DNA of 46,785 nucleotides from Thauera linaloolentis 47Lol = DSM 12138 (GCF_000310205.1 NZ_AMXE01000025.1:1-46785); one strand, 5' to 3'. Shown: positions 37,072 through 46,710, counted from the first letter of the stretch. The notes: generated by a model not told the origin, from the letters alone. Made by a program: numbers and translations.

Positions 37072-37752
37072 ATGGCCTATCGCAAGACCGAACGCGTCGA
37101 GGCACGCCTCGCCGACAACCGCCAACGCATCCTCGACGCCGCACGCCGGCTGGTCTCCGAGGGGGGCTGGGCGGAGGCGCAGATCAGCCATGTCGCCTCC
37201 GCCGCCGGCATCGCCACCGGTTCGGTGTACCGCTACTTTCCGTCCAAGGCAGATTTGTGCGTCGAGGTGCTTTCCGTGGTCTCCCAGCGCGAGGTCGATG
37301 TCCTGGAAGCCATCGCCAACAGCGCCGATGCGCCTTGCCAGACGCTGCATGTGGCGGTCTCGGCCTTCGTCGAGCGCGCGATGCGCAACCGGCGACTGGC
37401 CTACGCCCTGATCGCGGAGCCCTGCGACCGCGAGATCGACGAGGCGCGTCTCGTGTACCGCCACGCCATCAGCAAACAGATCATGCGCATCGTCAAGGAC
37501 GGCCAGGCCGCGGGTGATTTCCGCGCCGACCTGGACCCCAGCATCGCGGCCACCGTGATCGTGGGCGGCTTCATGGAAAGCCTGATCGGCCCGCTTTCCC
37601 CGCTCAACGCGGATTTCGACCGCTCGGGCACGCACGGGCCCGACGCGGTGCGTGCCCTGGCCAGCCAGATCGCCGATGTCTGCTGCGCGGCCGTCACGGC
37701 ACAGCCCGGCAAAGCTGCTTCATCCGAACCCCACCCAAGGAGACAGGCATGA
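37072..37752 (+). CDS. TetR/AcrR-family transcriptional regulator (second)
   Basis: A 226-residue regulator with an HTH at about 17-63 (RILDAARRLVSEGGWAEAQISHVASAAGIATGSVYRYFPSKADLCVEVL) and a C-terminal sensing domain ending in a Pro/Arg-rich tail. The stop overlaps the acyl-CoA dehydrogenase start by ATGA, so regulator and enzyme are co-translated, suggesting autoregulation through the tandem operators just upstream and sensing of an acyl-CoA or fatty acid. Confidence 0.9.
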   Translation: MAYRKTERVEARLADNRQRILDAARRLVSEGGWAEAQISHVASAAGIATGSVYRYFPSKADLCVEVLSVVSQREVDVLEAIANSADAPCQTLHVAVSAFVERAMRNRRLAYALIAEPCDREIDEARLVYRHAISKQIMRIVKDGQAAGDFRADLDPSIAATVIVGGFMESLIGPLSPLNADFDRSGTHGPDAVRALASQIADVCCAAVTAQPGKAASSEPHPRRQA

Positions 37753-39464
37753 ACGCCCCCGCCCCCGCACAGCGTGTCCTCGAAACGGCCGCCGATCGTC
37801 ATTCGACCCACGTCGTCAAGAACCAGGCGGCGCTGCCGAGCGGCTTCAATGCCTTCGACGGCGACGTCGTGCTGAAGGCCGCCATCGAGCGCGAAGCCCC
37901 GTGGGCGGCATCGCGCTGCTCGGCCATCGGCCAACTGGCCGGCGACGATGCGGTCCAGGAACTGGCTCGCCAGGCGAACCGGAACATTCCCGAGCTGAAG
38001 ACCCACGACCGCTTCGGCAACCGCATCGACTGGGTCGACTTCCACCCGGCCTGGCACGAACTGATGTCGCTCGCCTGGCAGCACGAGGTGCCGACCCTGT
38101 CGTGGACGAGCAGGGAAAAGCATCCGCACTATGCGCGCGCCGTCCTCTCCTACCTGTGGAACCAGGTCGAGCAGGGCACGGGATGCCCGACCGGGATGGC
38201 CTACGCCTCCTACGCCGGCTTCAGCCACGAGCCCGCACTGAAGATCTGGGCCGAGAAGTGCCTGGGCACGGTCTACGAGAACAGCCGCCGCGAAGTGGCC
38301 GACAAGCCCTCCGTGGTGATCGGCTATGCGATGACCGAGAAACAGGGCGGCTCGGACCTGCGCGAGACGCAGACCACGGCGGTGTTCTCGCACACCGCCG
38401 ACTACCACGGGGCCACCGCCCACTGGTACGAGCTGACCGGCCACAAGTGGTTCTGCTCGGTGCCGCAGTCGGACGGGTTCTTCACCCTGGCCAAGGTCGA
38501 TGGCGGCGTCACCTGCTTCTTCCTGCCGCGCACGCTGCCCGATGGCAGCTACAACCGTTTCTTCATCCAGCGCCTGAAGGACAAGGCGGGCAATCGCTCC
38601 AATGCCGGCAGCGAGGTCGAGTACAGCGGCACGCTCGCGATCCGGGTCGGCGAGGAAGGGGCCGGCATCCGCGAGATCATCTCCCACTCGCACCTCACCC
38701 GCCTGGACTTCGCAGTCGGCTCCGCCGGCCTGATGCGCCAGGTGCTGACGCTGGCCCTGAACCACACGACCACCCGCAACGGCTTCGGCTCCAGCCTGGC
38801 CAGGCGGCCGATGATGGCCAACGTGCTGGCCGACATGGCGGTGGAGGTCGAGGCCGCGACCCTGATGGCATTGCGCATCGCCAAGGCGACCGATTACATC
38901 GACACCGACGCGCGCGAAAAGGCCTTTGCCCGCGTGACGACGCCAATGGCGAAATACTTCAACTGCTCGCGCGTGGTGGCCGTCGCCAACGAAGCCTTGC
39001 AGTGCCACGGCGGCAACGGCTTCGTCGAGGATGGCCCGATGGCCCGCCTGTACCGCGAAGCGCCGCTCAACAGTGTCTGGGAAGGCACGGCGAACATGAT
39101 GTGCATGGACGTGCGTCGCGCGATGCTGAAGGATGCGAGCTGCCGCGACGCCTTGTTCGCCGAGCTGGCGGACGTGCGCGGGCTGGATGTGCGCTTCGAT
39201 GGTTACGTGAATGCGATGCGGCCCTTGCTCGATGCGATGCTGCAGGACGAGTTCCTCGCCCGTCCCGCGGCCGAAGCGATCGCCCGCTCGCTGCAAGGCG
39301 CCGAGCTGCTGCGGCATTCGGCGCCGGAGGTGGTCGACGTGTTCATGAAGACCCGGCTGGGCGGCAACACCCACAACTGGGGCGTCATGTTCGGCACGCT
39401 CGGCCCGGGGGTCACCCAGGCGCAGGCGGACGCCATCGTCGAGCGCGCGCGGGTCAAGCGCTGA
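37749..39464 (+). CDS. AidB-like acyl-CoA dehydrogenase family protein
   Basis: A 571-residue flavoprotein. It has the AidB-type N-terminal extension (DWVDFHPAWHELMSLAW), FAD-binding YAMTEKQGGSDLRETQT, the middle beta-domain, the C-terminal helical domain and the region of the acyl-CoA dehydrogenase catalytic Glu (SVWEGTANMMCMDVRRAM). E. coli AidB responds to alkylation damage and binds DNA, but most relatives of this type are annotated as isovaleryl-CoA-dehydrogenase-like. No AidB-specific DNA-binding tail can be confirmed. AAGGAG lies eight bases before ATG 37749. Coupling to a TetR suggests acyl-CoA metabolism. Confidence 0.88.
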   Translation: MNAPAPAQRVLETAADRHSTHVVKNQAALPSGFNAFDGDVVLKAAIEREAPWAASRCSAIGQLAGDDAVQELARQANRNIPELKTHDRFGNRIDWVDFHPAWHELMSLAWQHEVPTLSWTSREKHPHYARAVLSYLWNQVEQGTGCPTGMAYASYAGFSHEPALKIWAEKCLGTVYENSRREVADKPSVVIGYAMTEKQGGSDLRETQTTAVFSHTADYHGATAHWYELTGHKWFCSVPQSDGFFTLAKVDGGVTCFFLPRTLPDGSYNRFFIQRLKDKAGNRSNAGSEVEYSGTLAIRVGEEGAGIREIISHSHLTRLDFAVGSAGLMRQVLTLALNHTTTRNGFGSSLARRPMMANVLADMAVEVEAATLMALRIAKATDYIDTDAREKAFARVTTPMAKYFNCSRVVAVANEALQCHGGNGFVEDGPMARLYREAPLNSVWEGTANMMCMDVRRAMLKDASCRDALFAELADVRGLDVRFDGYVNAMRPLLDAMLQDEFLARPAAEAIARSLQGAELLRHSAPEVVDVFMKTRLGGNTHNWGVMFGTLGPGVTQAQADAIVERARVKR

Positions 39465-39497
39465 ACGTCGCCGACGCGCTCGGCGCCGGCGCGTGCT

Positions 39498-40553
39498 TCA
39501 GTCGGGCTCGCGATAGCGTTTGCGGATGCGCAGGATGTCGTCCAGGCTCGACAGGAAGACCGCCAGGATCCTGGGGTCGAAATGCCGCCCCGATTGTTCC
39601 TGCATGTAGGCCACCGCCTGTTCGATGCCCCAGGCTTTCTTGTAGGGGCGGGCCGAGGTCAGCGCGTCGAAGACGTCCGCCACCGCGGCGATGCGCGCCG
39701 ACTGTGGAATGTTCTCGCCGGCCAGGCCGTCGGGGTAGCCGCTGCCGTCCCATTTCTCGTGGTGGCCGAGGGCGATCTCCCGCGCCATGCGGAGCAGGCT
39801 GGAGTCGTCGCCGGCAAGCAGCTCGGCGCCGATCACCGGGTGCAGCTTCATGATCTTCCATTCCGTGTCGTCCAGCTTGCCCGGCTTGAGCAGGACGGCG
39901 TCGGGGATGCCGATCTTGCCGATGTCGTGCATCGGGCTGGCGTGCAGCATCAGTTCGACCTCGTCGTCATTCCAGCCCAGGCGGCCGGCGAGCAGGGCGG
40001 CGGCATGGCTCATGCGCAGAATGTGCTGGCCGGTCTCGTTGTCGCGGTACTCGGCGGCCCGCCCCAGGCGCTGGACGATCTGCAGGCGGGTGGCGACCAC
40101 TTCCTCGGTGCGCAGGCGGACCATCTCCTCGAGAATGGCCTTCTGCTCATGGGTACTGCGGTATGCGCGGCGCGCGTCGAGCAGGTTGCGCACGCGCATC
40201 AGCAGTTCGCTGCGGTCGAAGGGCTTGTTCAGGTAGTCGCGAGCGCCGGCGGTGAGTGCCTTGATCAGGTGTTCGCGGCCATGCTCGGCGGTCAGGATGA
40301 CGATGGGCGGCAGCAGCGGGTCGTTCAGCGCGTACAGTTGCTCCATGACCTGGTAGCCGTCGAGGTAGGGCATGTTGATGTCGAGCAGGATCAGGTCGGG
40401 GCGCTGGCGGTTGTAGTGCGACAGCACCTCGCGCGGGTCCTCCACGCAGATCAGCCGGGTGTAGCCCTGGCTGCTGAGCAGCTTGTCCAGGAGCCTGAGG
40501 TTGGCCGGCTCGTCGTCGACGATCAGGATGGGCGAGTCAACGTGCGTGTTCAC
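39498..40553 (-). CDS. Response regulator with HD-GYP phosphodiesterase domain
   Basis: A 351-residue cytosolic protein. The receiver domain (about 8-125) has phospho-acceptor Asp58 (LILLDINMP) and Lys110. A short helical linker leads to an HD-GYP domain (about 150-345) with His209-Asp210 (HDIGKIGIPD), HHEKWDGSGYPDGL (GYP at 272-274) and DVFDALTSARPYKKAW. HD-GYP proteins hydrolyse cyclic di-GMP. It is encoded 72 bases downstream of the hybrid kinase on the same strand and is the obvious output of that kinase. Confidence 0.93.
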   Translation of the reverse strand: MNTHVDSPILIVDDEPANLRLLDKLLSSQGYTRLICVEDPREVLSHYNRQRPDLILLDINMPYLDGYQVMEQLYALNDPLLPPIVILTAEHGREHLIKALTAGARDYLNKPFDRSELLMRVRNLLDARRAYRSTHEQKAILEEMVRLRTEEVVATRLQIVQRLGRAAEYRDNETGQHILRMSHAAALLAGRLGWNDDEVELMLHASPMHDIGKIGIPDAVLLKPGKLDDTEWKIMKLHPVIGAELLAGDDSSLLRMAREIALGHHEKWDGSGYPDGLAGENIPQSARIAAVADVFDALTSARPYKKAWGIEQAVAYMQEQSGRHFDPRILAVFLSSLDDILRIRKRYREPD

Positions 40554-40625
40554 CGGGCAGGACTCCTGTTGCCGCGAGGTTTCTGCCCAAGAGAAGGGGG
40601 TGCCGACGGGTAGGCCCGGGGGGCG

Positions 40626-43274
40626 TCATCCGTTCTCTCTCTTCGGCAGGTAGAGGTCGATGCTGGCAAGGAAGCGCCCGATATCCAGCGGCTTGGTCAG
40701 ATAGTCGGTGAAGCCGGCCCCGATGCCGCGTTCGATGTCCTTCGGCATTGCGTTGGCCGACAGGGCGAGGACGGGGATGTGGCGCAGTTGCAGATCAGCC
40801 TTGAACACCTGCAGTACGCCATAGCCGTCCATGCCCGGCAGGTTGATGTCGAGCAGGATCAGATCGGGCTTGACGGTGAGCGCCAGCTCGATGCCCAGTT
40901 CCGGCGTATGCGCGGTGACCAGGTGGATGTCGCGCAGCCTGCTGAGGATCTGCGTCACGAGTTTCAGGTTGACCGGGTTGTCGTCGATGTACAGGATGTG
41001 CCGCTGCCGGCCGCCACTGCCGGATTCCGCCGGTTGCGACCGCCGGGCCGGCGGGGCTGCGGCCGGTGTCGCATCCGCCTGCGGCAATTCGATCCAGAAG
41101 CGGCAGCCCCGGCCCGGTTCGCTGTCGACGCCGATCCTGCCGCCCATGGCCTCGACCATCCGGCGCGAGATCGCCAGGCCGAGGCCGGTGCCTTCGACCG
41201 GTCCGTGCTCGGCGTCCAGGCGGTTGAAGGGCTGGAACAGGCTGCCCAGCTTGTCGGCGGCAATGCCGGGGCCGGTGTCGGCGACCGTGATGCGCAGGCG
41301 CGGGCCGGCCGTGTCCACCGTCAGCCGGACTTCGCCTTGCGGATGGTTGTACTTGATCGCGTTCGACAGCAGGTTGAGCAGCACCTGCTTGAGCCTCACC
41401 CGGTCCGCGCGCACCGCGCCCTGCGGGCCGGACGGCAGATGCAGGCTGATCTTCCGGTCGGCGGCCAGCGGCCGCAGCAGTTGTTCGCACTCGTCGGCCA
41501 CGGCGTCCACCAGCACGGTCTCGATGGACAGCGTGATGCGGCCGGAATCGATCTTGGCCAGGTCGAGCACCTCGTTGATCAGCCCCAGCAGGTGGCGCGC
41601 CGCCTTGAGGATTTCCTGCACGCTGTCCTGCTGGTCTTCGTTCAGGCGCTCGTCGAACTCGAGGATCTGGGCGAAGCCGAAGATGGCGTTCATCGGTGTG
41701 CGCAGTTCGTGGCTCATGCTCGACAGGAACTCGGATTTCGCCTGGTTGGCGCGCTCGGCTTCGGTCCTCGCGGCCTTCACCGCGAGCTCGGTCTCCTTCT
41801 GCCGCGAGATGTCGAGGATGGTGGTCAGGCGCAGTTCGCGGCCGCCGAATTCCAGGTCGCGCCCGCGCACGATGGCGGGGAAGGTCGTGCCGTCGTGGCG
41901 CAGCATGACCGACTCGTAGGATTCGGCCCATTTCTCGCCGATCAATTGCAGCGCCATCGGCACCGCGCTCGGCGCGGTGAAGGACATCACGGGCTGGCCG
42001 AGGGCGTCGTCGCGCCGGCAGCGGAACAGTTCGAGCCAGCGGTCGCTGACGTCGACGATCATCCCCCGGTCGCAGACGACCACGCCTTCGTCGACATTGT
42101 CGGCGAAGAACTTGTGGCGCTCCCGGCTTTCCTGCAGCCTGAGCTCCGTCGCCTTGAGGAGCGTGATGTCGGTGCGGATCGACACGTAGCGGACCGGTTT
42201 CCCGCTGTCGTCGACGATCGGCACGATGGTCGTGCTCACCCAATACGGCTCACCGTTCTTCTTGCGGTTGCAGACCTCGCCCTGCCAGGTTCTGCCCCGG
42301 GTGATGGTGCGCCACAGGGCGGCGTAGAACTCGTCGGAGTGCCGGCCTGACTTGACGATGCTGTGGTTGGCGCCGAGCAGTTCCTGGAGGCTGAAGCCGC
42401 TCAGCTCGCAGAACTTGTCGTTGGCATAGATGATGCGGCCGTCCGCGTCGGCCATGCTGACGATGGCGTGCTGGTCGATCGCCCGGCGCATGACGCTGAA
42501 TTCCTTGAGCTGCGTGTCCAGCTGCCGGCAGCGCAGATGCGTACGCCACGCCCGGTCGCGGGCGGCGCGCACGATCGGGCGGGCGATGGCGGCGAGCTGG
42601 CCGGCGGCGATGGGCACGGCCAGCCAGAATTCGTCGTCTTCCGCCCCGTCCGGCGGCGGCCAGGCCGTGGGCGGCGCAAGGAAGACCAGCGGCAGCCGCC
42701 ACCGGGCCACCGCCTTGCGTGCCGCGGCGATAAGGCCTTGCGCATCCGCCGCCACGGCGAGATCGACGACCAGCAAGGCCGTCTCCGGGATGGCGGAGGC
42801 ATCCGCCAGCGCGCCGGCTCCGAGGAAATGCGCCGTGCAGCGTGCGGCTTCGAGTTCCTTCGCGCAGGCTGCTTCGGTCTCGGCCGGGCTGCCGACGACG
42901 ATTGCCGGCAGCGGCCGGCCGAGCCTGTCGTCGTGAATGCCGCCGGCCAGCCGCGCCACATCGACGGCCTCGGCCGGTGCGTGCAGGATCCGGCGCACGG
43001 ACGGCAGCGGCGAATCGCCGCCGTGGTCGATCACGATCAGGGCCGCCGCGCCCGCCAGGCCTGCGGCCAGACCGCCCCGCGCCGTATCCGCATGGCGGGC
43101 GAGCCATGCCCCATCGGCAACGACGATGTCCTCGGCGCCCACTCCATCGGCCGGAAAGGCTTCGACGAGCTGGAAGCGCTTGCCCGCGAGCAGATCGTGC
43201 AACGCCATCCGCATCGACGGCGGCAGGCCGAGTCCGATCAGCCGCATCGTCTCCGATGCGCTGCCGTTCGTCAT
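40626..43274 (-). CDS. Hybrid sensor histidine kinase (PAS-PAS-HisKA-HATPase-REC)
   Basis: An 882-residue protein without clear membrane spans. Residues 1-250 are an Ala-rich region that reads like two degenerate receiver-like folds with no phospho-acceptor recognised. PAS domains follow at about 262-375 and 385-495, then a coiled segment, HisKA with His522 (SSMSHELRTPMNAI), a HATPase_c domain (NLLSNAIKYN, VADTGPGIAADKLGSLF, GTGLGLAISRRM) and a C-terminal receiver with Asp809. ATG 43274 has a purine-rich upstream stretch; ATG 43304 in frame is an alternative. It probably signals to the HD-GYP regulator downstream. Confidence 0.92.
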   Translation of the reverse strand: MTNGSASETMRLIGLGLPPSMRMALHDLLAGKRFQLVEAFPADGVGAEDIVVADGAWLARHADTARGGLAAGLAGAAALIVIDHGGDSPLPSVRRILHAPAEAVDVARLAGGIHDDRLGRPLPAIVVGSPAETEAACAKELEAARCTAHFLGAGALADASAIPETALLVVDLAVAADAQGLIAAARKAVARWRLPLVFLAPPTAWPPPDGAEDDEFWLAVPIAAGQLAAIARPIVRAARDRAWRTHLRCRQLDTQLKEFSVMRRAIDQHAIVSMADADGRIIYANDKFCELSGFSLQELLGANHSIVKSGRHSDEFYAALWRTITRGRTWQGEVCNRKKNGEPYWVSTTIVPIVDDSGKPVRYVSIRTDITLLKATELRLQESRERHKFFADNVDEGVVVCDRGMIVDVSDRWLELFRCRRDDALGQPVMSFTAPSAVPMALQLIGEKWAESYESVMLRHDGTTFPAIVRGRDLEFGGRELRLTTILDISRQKETELAVKAARTEAERANQAKSEFLSSMSHELRTPMNAIFGFAQILEFDERLNEDQQDSVQEILKAARHLLGLINEVLDLAKIDSGRITLSIETVLVDAVADECEQLLRPLAADRKISLHLPSGPQGAVRADRVRLKQVLLNLLSNAIKYNHPQGEVRLTVDTAGPRLRITVADTGPGIAADKLGSLFQPFNRLDAEHGPVEGTGLGLAISRRMVEAMGGRIGVDSEPGRGCRFWIELPQADATPAAAPPARRSQPAESGSGGRQRHILYIDDNPVNLKLVTQILSRLRDIHLVTAHTPELGIELALTVKPDLILLDINLPGMDGYGVLQVFKADLQLRHIPVLALSANAMPKDIERGIGAGFTDYLTKPLDIGRFLASIDLYLPKRENG

Positions 43275-43309
43275 GTTTTCCGCTTGCTTTCCTTGCCTTT
43301 GCATACTCG

Positions 43310-43338
43310 TTGGGAATGGCCGGAGCAGCCGCTATGAT
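43310..43338 (+). promoter_or_regulatory. Candidate promoter for the aldehyde dehydrogenase gene
   Basis: TTGGGA (43310-43315), a 17-base spacer and TATGAT (43333-43338) in the short divergent gap. The AGGGAAAA purine tract before ATG 43374 serves as ribosome site. Confidence 0.55.
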
Positions 43339-43373
43339 GCTGGGTCTGAATTCAATCGGAAAGGGAAAATATC

Positions 43374-44810
43374 ATGCCTGCCCGCCATGTCCTGCCCGAC
43401 GAACGTTTTACCCGCCTGCGCCTGGGCTGCGAGCATGTCCGCACGGCGCGGCGCCGGCCGGTGATCAACCCTGCCACCGGGGCCGCGTTTGCCAGCGTGC
43501 CGGTGGCAGGGCCGGAGCACCTGGACGCCGCCGTCGCGGCAGCGCGCGCGGCCTTCCCGGCCTGGCGCGCCCTGTCCTGGGACGCGCGCCAGGCGCGGCT
43601 GGAGGATCTGGCCGGAAGCATGCAGCGGGCGCGGGACGAACTGGCCGACCTGCTGACGCTGGAGCAGGGCAAGCCGCGCCATTCCGCCGCGGCCGACGAG
43701 GTCGATTACGCCATCGGCTGGCTGCGCGAGGTGGTCACGCGGCGCCTGACCGACGAAGTGCTCGAAGACACGCCGCGGCACCGGGTCGAGAAATCCTGCG
43801 TCCCGCTGGGCGTGGCCGGGCTCATCGTGCCGTGGAACTTTCCGCTCTGCCTCGCGGTGTGGAAACTGGCCCCGGCCCTGATCACCGGCAACACCGCCAT
43901 TCTCAAACCCTCGCCGCACACGCCGCTGACCGCCCTGCGGCTGGCCGAACTGGCCGAAGGCATCCTGCCGCCGGGTGTGCTCACCGTGCTCACCGGGGAT
44001 GATGAACTGGGCCGCTGGATGGTCGAGCACCCCGGCATCGCCAAGATCAGCTTCACCGGTTCGGTCGCCACGGGACGCAAGGTGATGGCGGGCGCCGCGG
44101 CGACCCTCAAACGCGTGACATTGGAACTGGGCGGCAACGACCCGGCCATCGTGCTGCCCGACGCCGACATCGATGCCGTCGTCCCCAGGCTGTTCTGGGG
44201 CGCCTTCGGCAACTCCGGGCAGTGGTGCGTCGGCATCAAGCGGCTCTACGTGCATGACGACATCTACCCGCGCCTGCTCGCCGCATTGGCCGACTATGCC
44301 CGTGGCGTGCAGATGGGGGACGGCATGGATCCGGCCAGCCAGCTCGGGCCGCTGCAGAACGCCGGCCAGCATGCGAGGGTGCTCGGCCTGCTGGCCGACT
44401 GCAGTGCCCGGGGGTTTCGCTTCGCGCTCGGCGGCGGAGCCGGTCCCGGTCCGGGCTACTTCGTCCCGCCCGCGATCGTGGACAATCCGCCCGACGACAG
44501 CCGCGTGGTTCGGGAAGAGGCTTTCGGTCCGCTCCTGCCAGTGCTGCGCTACCGTGACTTCGATGACGTCGTGCGCCGCGCGAACGACACCGAATATGGT
44601 CTGGGAGCCTCGGTCTGGGGCCGCGACCTGGCGCTCGCGCGGGCCTTGGCCGGACGCCTGGAAGCCGGCACCGTATGGATCAACGAAGTCTATGTCCACG
44701 GCGTGGACTTCCCGTTCGGGGGCCACAAGCTGTCCGGCCTGGGGGTCGAGCACGGCGCCGAGGGGCTGGCCGCCTATGCCGACGTCCGGGTCTTCATGAG
44801 TTCGCGCTGA
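43374..44810 (+). CDS. NAD(P)-dependent aldehyde dehydrogenase
   Basis: A 478-residue cytosolic aldehyde dehydrogenase oxidising an aldehyde to its acid. Visible are the cofactor-binding PWNFP (Asn155) and KPSPHTP, FTGSVATGR, general base Glu251 in LELGGNDP, nucleophile Cys285 in SGQWCVGIKRLYV and the C-terminal EEAFGPLLPV and PFGGHKLSGLG. The motif around Cys285 (GQWC rather than GQxC-x-A) places it among broad-range or vanillin/succinate-semialdehyde-like members, and the substrate cannot be read from the sequence. It is divergent from the histidine kinase and convergent with the pirin gene. Confidence 0.92.
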   Translation: MPARHVLPDERFTRLRLGCEHVRTARRRPVINPATGAAFASVPVAGPEHLDAAVAAARAAFPAWRALSWDARQARLEDLAGSMQRARDELADLLTLEQGKPRHSAAADEVDYAIGWLREVVTRRLTDEVLEDTPRHRVEKSCVPLGVAGLIVPWNFPLCLAVWKLAPALITGNTAILKPSPHTPLTALRLAELAEGILPPGVLTVLTGDDELGRWMVEHPGIAKISFTGSVATGRKVMAGAAATLKRVTLELGGNDPAIVLPDADIDAVVPRLFWGAFGNSGQWCVGIKRLYVHDDIYPRLLAALADYARGVQMGDGMDPASQLGPLQNAGQHARVLGLLADCSARGFRFALGGGAGPGPGYFVPPAIVDNPPDDSRVVREEAFGPLLPVLRYRDFDDVVRRANDTEYGLGASVWGRDLALARALAGRLEAGTVWINEVYVHGVDFPFGGHKLSGLGVEHGAEGLAAYADVRVFMSSR

Positions 44811-44853
44811 GTCTTGCCATGGGCGCGGGACGGTGGGGCGCTCCTTCCGGGGA

Positions 44854-44906
44854 ACGCCATGCCTGCTGGCGGCGTCCAGTCTGGCAGTGTGCCGAAGGCA
44901 TGGCGT
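44854..44906. terminator. Inverted repeat between convergent aldehyde dehydrogenase and pirin genes
   Basis: ACGCCATGCCT (44854-44864) and AGGCATGGCGT (44896-44906) are a perfect 11-bp pair separated by 31 bases. It fills the 114-base gap between the two stops and is a probable bidirectional transcription end, although no T-tract is present. Confidence 0.5.
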
Positions 44907-44924
44907 GCTCGCCGTCGCGGATGT

Positions 44925-45812
44925 TCAGGCGGGTCGGACGGGCCACGGCAGCGGCGGGGCGGATAACCGCCTGCCACCGTCCTCTGGGACGCGGCCGAAG
45001 CGCGCCGCGCCGGATTCCCAGTCGGCCTGGGCTTGGGCGACGTAGCCGCGGTCGTGGCCGACGAAGTTCCACCACATCGTGATGTCGTGCCCGAACGGGG
45101 CGCCGCCCAGCAGCAGGGCGCGGCTGCCCAGGGCGAACGAGAGATCGAGGCTGTCGCGTCCCTGGCCGAGGTAGGCGAACTCATCCCCGGCGAGCGGGCT
45201 GCCGGCGGCCGATACCCGCCCTTCCAGCGGCAGCAGGCCATACTCGAATCCGGGGTCCAGCGGCAGCGTGGTCGTGCCGCCTGCCGCGGAGGCCAGATCC
45301 AGTCCCAGGAGCGGCGTGAAGATCCGCGTCGGCGCCTGGTGCCCCGCATGGCGGCCCGCCAGCAGGGTACAGGCCACGCCGTCCTGCGACCAGCGCGGCA
45401 GCGAGGGGTAATGCTCGAATGCGGGAGCGGTGCCGGCATGCTCGGGCGGCAGCGCGATCCAGAGCTGGGCCGCGTGCAGCCTTTCTTCTCCGGGCAGGGT
45501 GTCCTCGGTATGGACGATGCCCGCTCCGGCCGTCATCAGGTTGACCTGCCCGGGTTGGATCACCTGCTCGCTGCCGAGGCTGTCGCGGTGCAGGATGCGG
45601 CCTTCGACCACCCAGGTGAAGGTCTGCAGGCAGGTATGGGGGTGGGCGCCCACATGCATGCCTTCGCCGGGGCCGAAGCGCACCGGGCCGACATGGTCGA
45701 GAAAGCACCAGGCGCCCACCATGCGGCGCTGGCGTGTGGGCAGGGCGCGGAGGATCGTCAGGCCCTCCCCGAGTTCGGCTTTTCGCAGGGGGATGCGTTC
45801 GATCGTGGTCAT
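44925..45812 (-). CDS. Pirin family protein
   Basis: A bicupin of 295 residues. Metal ligands match those known from human pirin: His57 and His59 in GAHPHTCLQTFTWV, His101 and Glu103 in AGIVHTEDT. The N-terminal cupin is well conserved; the C-terminal half is the usual second cupin. Bacterial pirins have been linked to quercetin dioxygenase activity, redox sensing and control of central enzymes; which applies is unknown. ATG 45812 gives the family start; the frame is open to 46160 but overlaps the next gene. Confidence 0.92.
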   Translation of the reverse strand: MTTIERIPLRKAELGEGLTILRALPTRQRRMVGAWCFLDHVGPVRFGPGEGMHVGAHPHTCLQTFTWVVEGRILHRDSLGSEQVIQPGQVNLMTAGAGIVHTEDTLPGEERLHAAQLWIALPPEHAGTAPAFEHYPSLPRWSQDGVACTLLAGRHAGHQAPTRIFTPLLGLDLASAAGGTTTLPLDPGFEYGLLPLEGRVSAAGSPLAGDEFAYLGQGRDSLDLSFALGSRALLLGGAPFGHDITMWWNFVGHDRGYVAQAQADWESGAARFGRVPEDGGRRLSAPPLPWPVRPA

Positions 45813-45976
45813 GGGCGGATGCCGGGCGGTGGGGGTGGAGGGGGCGCCGGCGAATGACGGCCGGGCCGCGGCTGATGGTCGTACTGTAGTGCCGGGCCCG
45901 GGAAAGGCAAGCGTTTCCGGGCGTGCGCGACTGTGGTGGAATGGACGGTCGGCGCATTGCCAGGGAGGTGCCAGCC

Positions 45977-46549
45977 ATGCAGCAAGACCATTCTCATCAG
46001 GAGCGGACGATGCACGAACAGATTCTGAAGTTCTGGTTCGAGGACATCGAACCCGGGCAGTGGTGGAACGTCGATCCGGCATTCGATGCCGAGTTGCGCG
46101 CGTGCTTTCTGCCCTTGCTCGTGTCGGCGTCGCTGGGCGAGCTGTCCGGCTGGCGGACATCGGCCAGGGGGCGGCTGGCGGAGATCATCGTGCTCGACCA
46201 GTTCTCGCGCAACATCCATCGCAATACGCCGGCGGCCTTCGCCCAGGACCCGATGGCGCTGGCGCTGGCCCAGGAGGCGGTGGTGGGCGGCGCGCTGGAA
46301 GCCCTGTCCGCGCCGAGCGAACGGACTTTTCTGCTGATGCCCTACATGCACAGCGAATCGCCCCTGATCCACGTCGAGGCCGACGAGCTGTTCGGCCGCT
46401 GGGCACCGGAGGACAACCACCGTTTCGAATTGCTGCACAAGGCGATCATCGACCGCTTCGGCCGCTATCCCCACCGCAACGCGATTCTCGGCCGCGTGTC
46501 GACGCCGGAAGAGATCGCGTTCCTGAAGCAGCCGGGCTCGGGCTTCTAG
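45977..46549 (+). CDS. DUF924 family protein
   Basis: A 190-residue all-helical soluble protein with the DUF924 hallmarks LKFWFEDIEPGQWWNVDPAFD near the N-terminus, IIVLDQFSRNIHRNTPAAFAQD and FLLMPYMHSESP, ending YPHRNAILGRVSTPEEIAFL. Molecular function unknown; the fold is TPR-like in known structures. Two starts have good ribosome sites: ATG 45977 (GGGAGGTG upstream) and ATG 46010 (GGAG upstream); the longer is given. It is divergent from the pirin gene. Confidence 0.9.
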   Translation: MQQDHSHQERTMHEQILKFWFEDIEPGQWWNVDPAFDAELRACFLPLLVSASLGELSGWRTSARGRLAEIIVLDQFSRNIHRNTPAAFAQDPMALALAQEAVVGGALEALSAPSERTFLLMPYMHSESPLIHVEADELFGRWAPEDNHRFELLHKAIIDRFGRYPHRNAILGRVSTPEEIAFLKQPGSGF

Positions 46550-46710
46550 GGGGCGTCATCACGTAGCCAGCGAGGACCCCGCCAGCCTTTGCGTTAGCAG
46601 CTTCTGAAGCCTGTGTTCGGAAATGGCGAACCTGCCCCGGCAGCGGAAAAACTAGACTTTCGCCGTGTTGGGTCTGCAGGTGTTGATATCGACGATAAAG
46701 GAGGATGACT

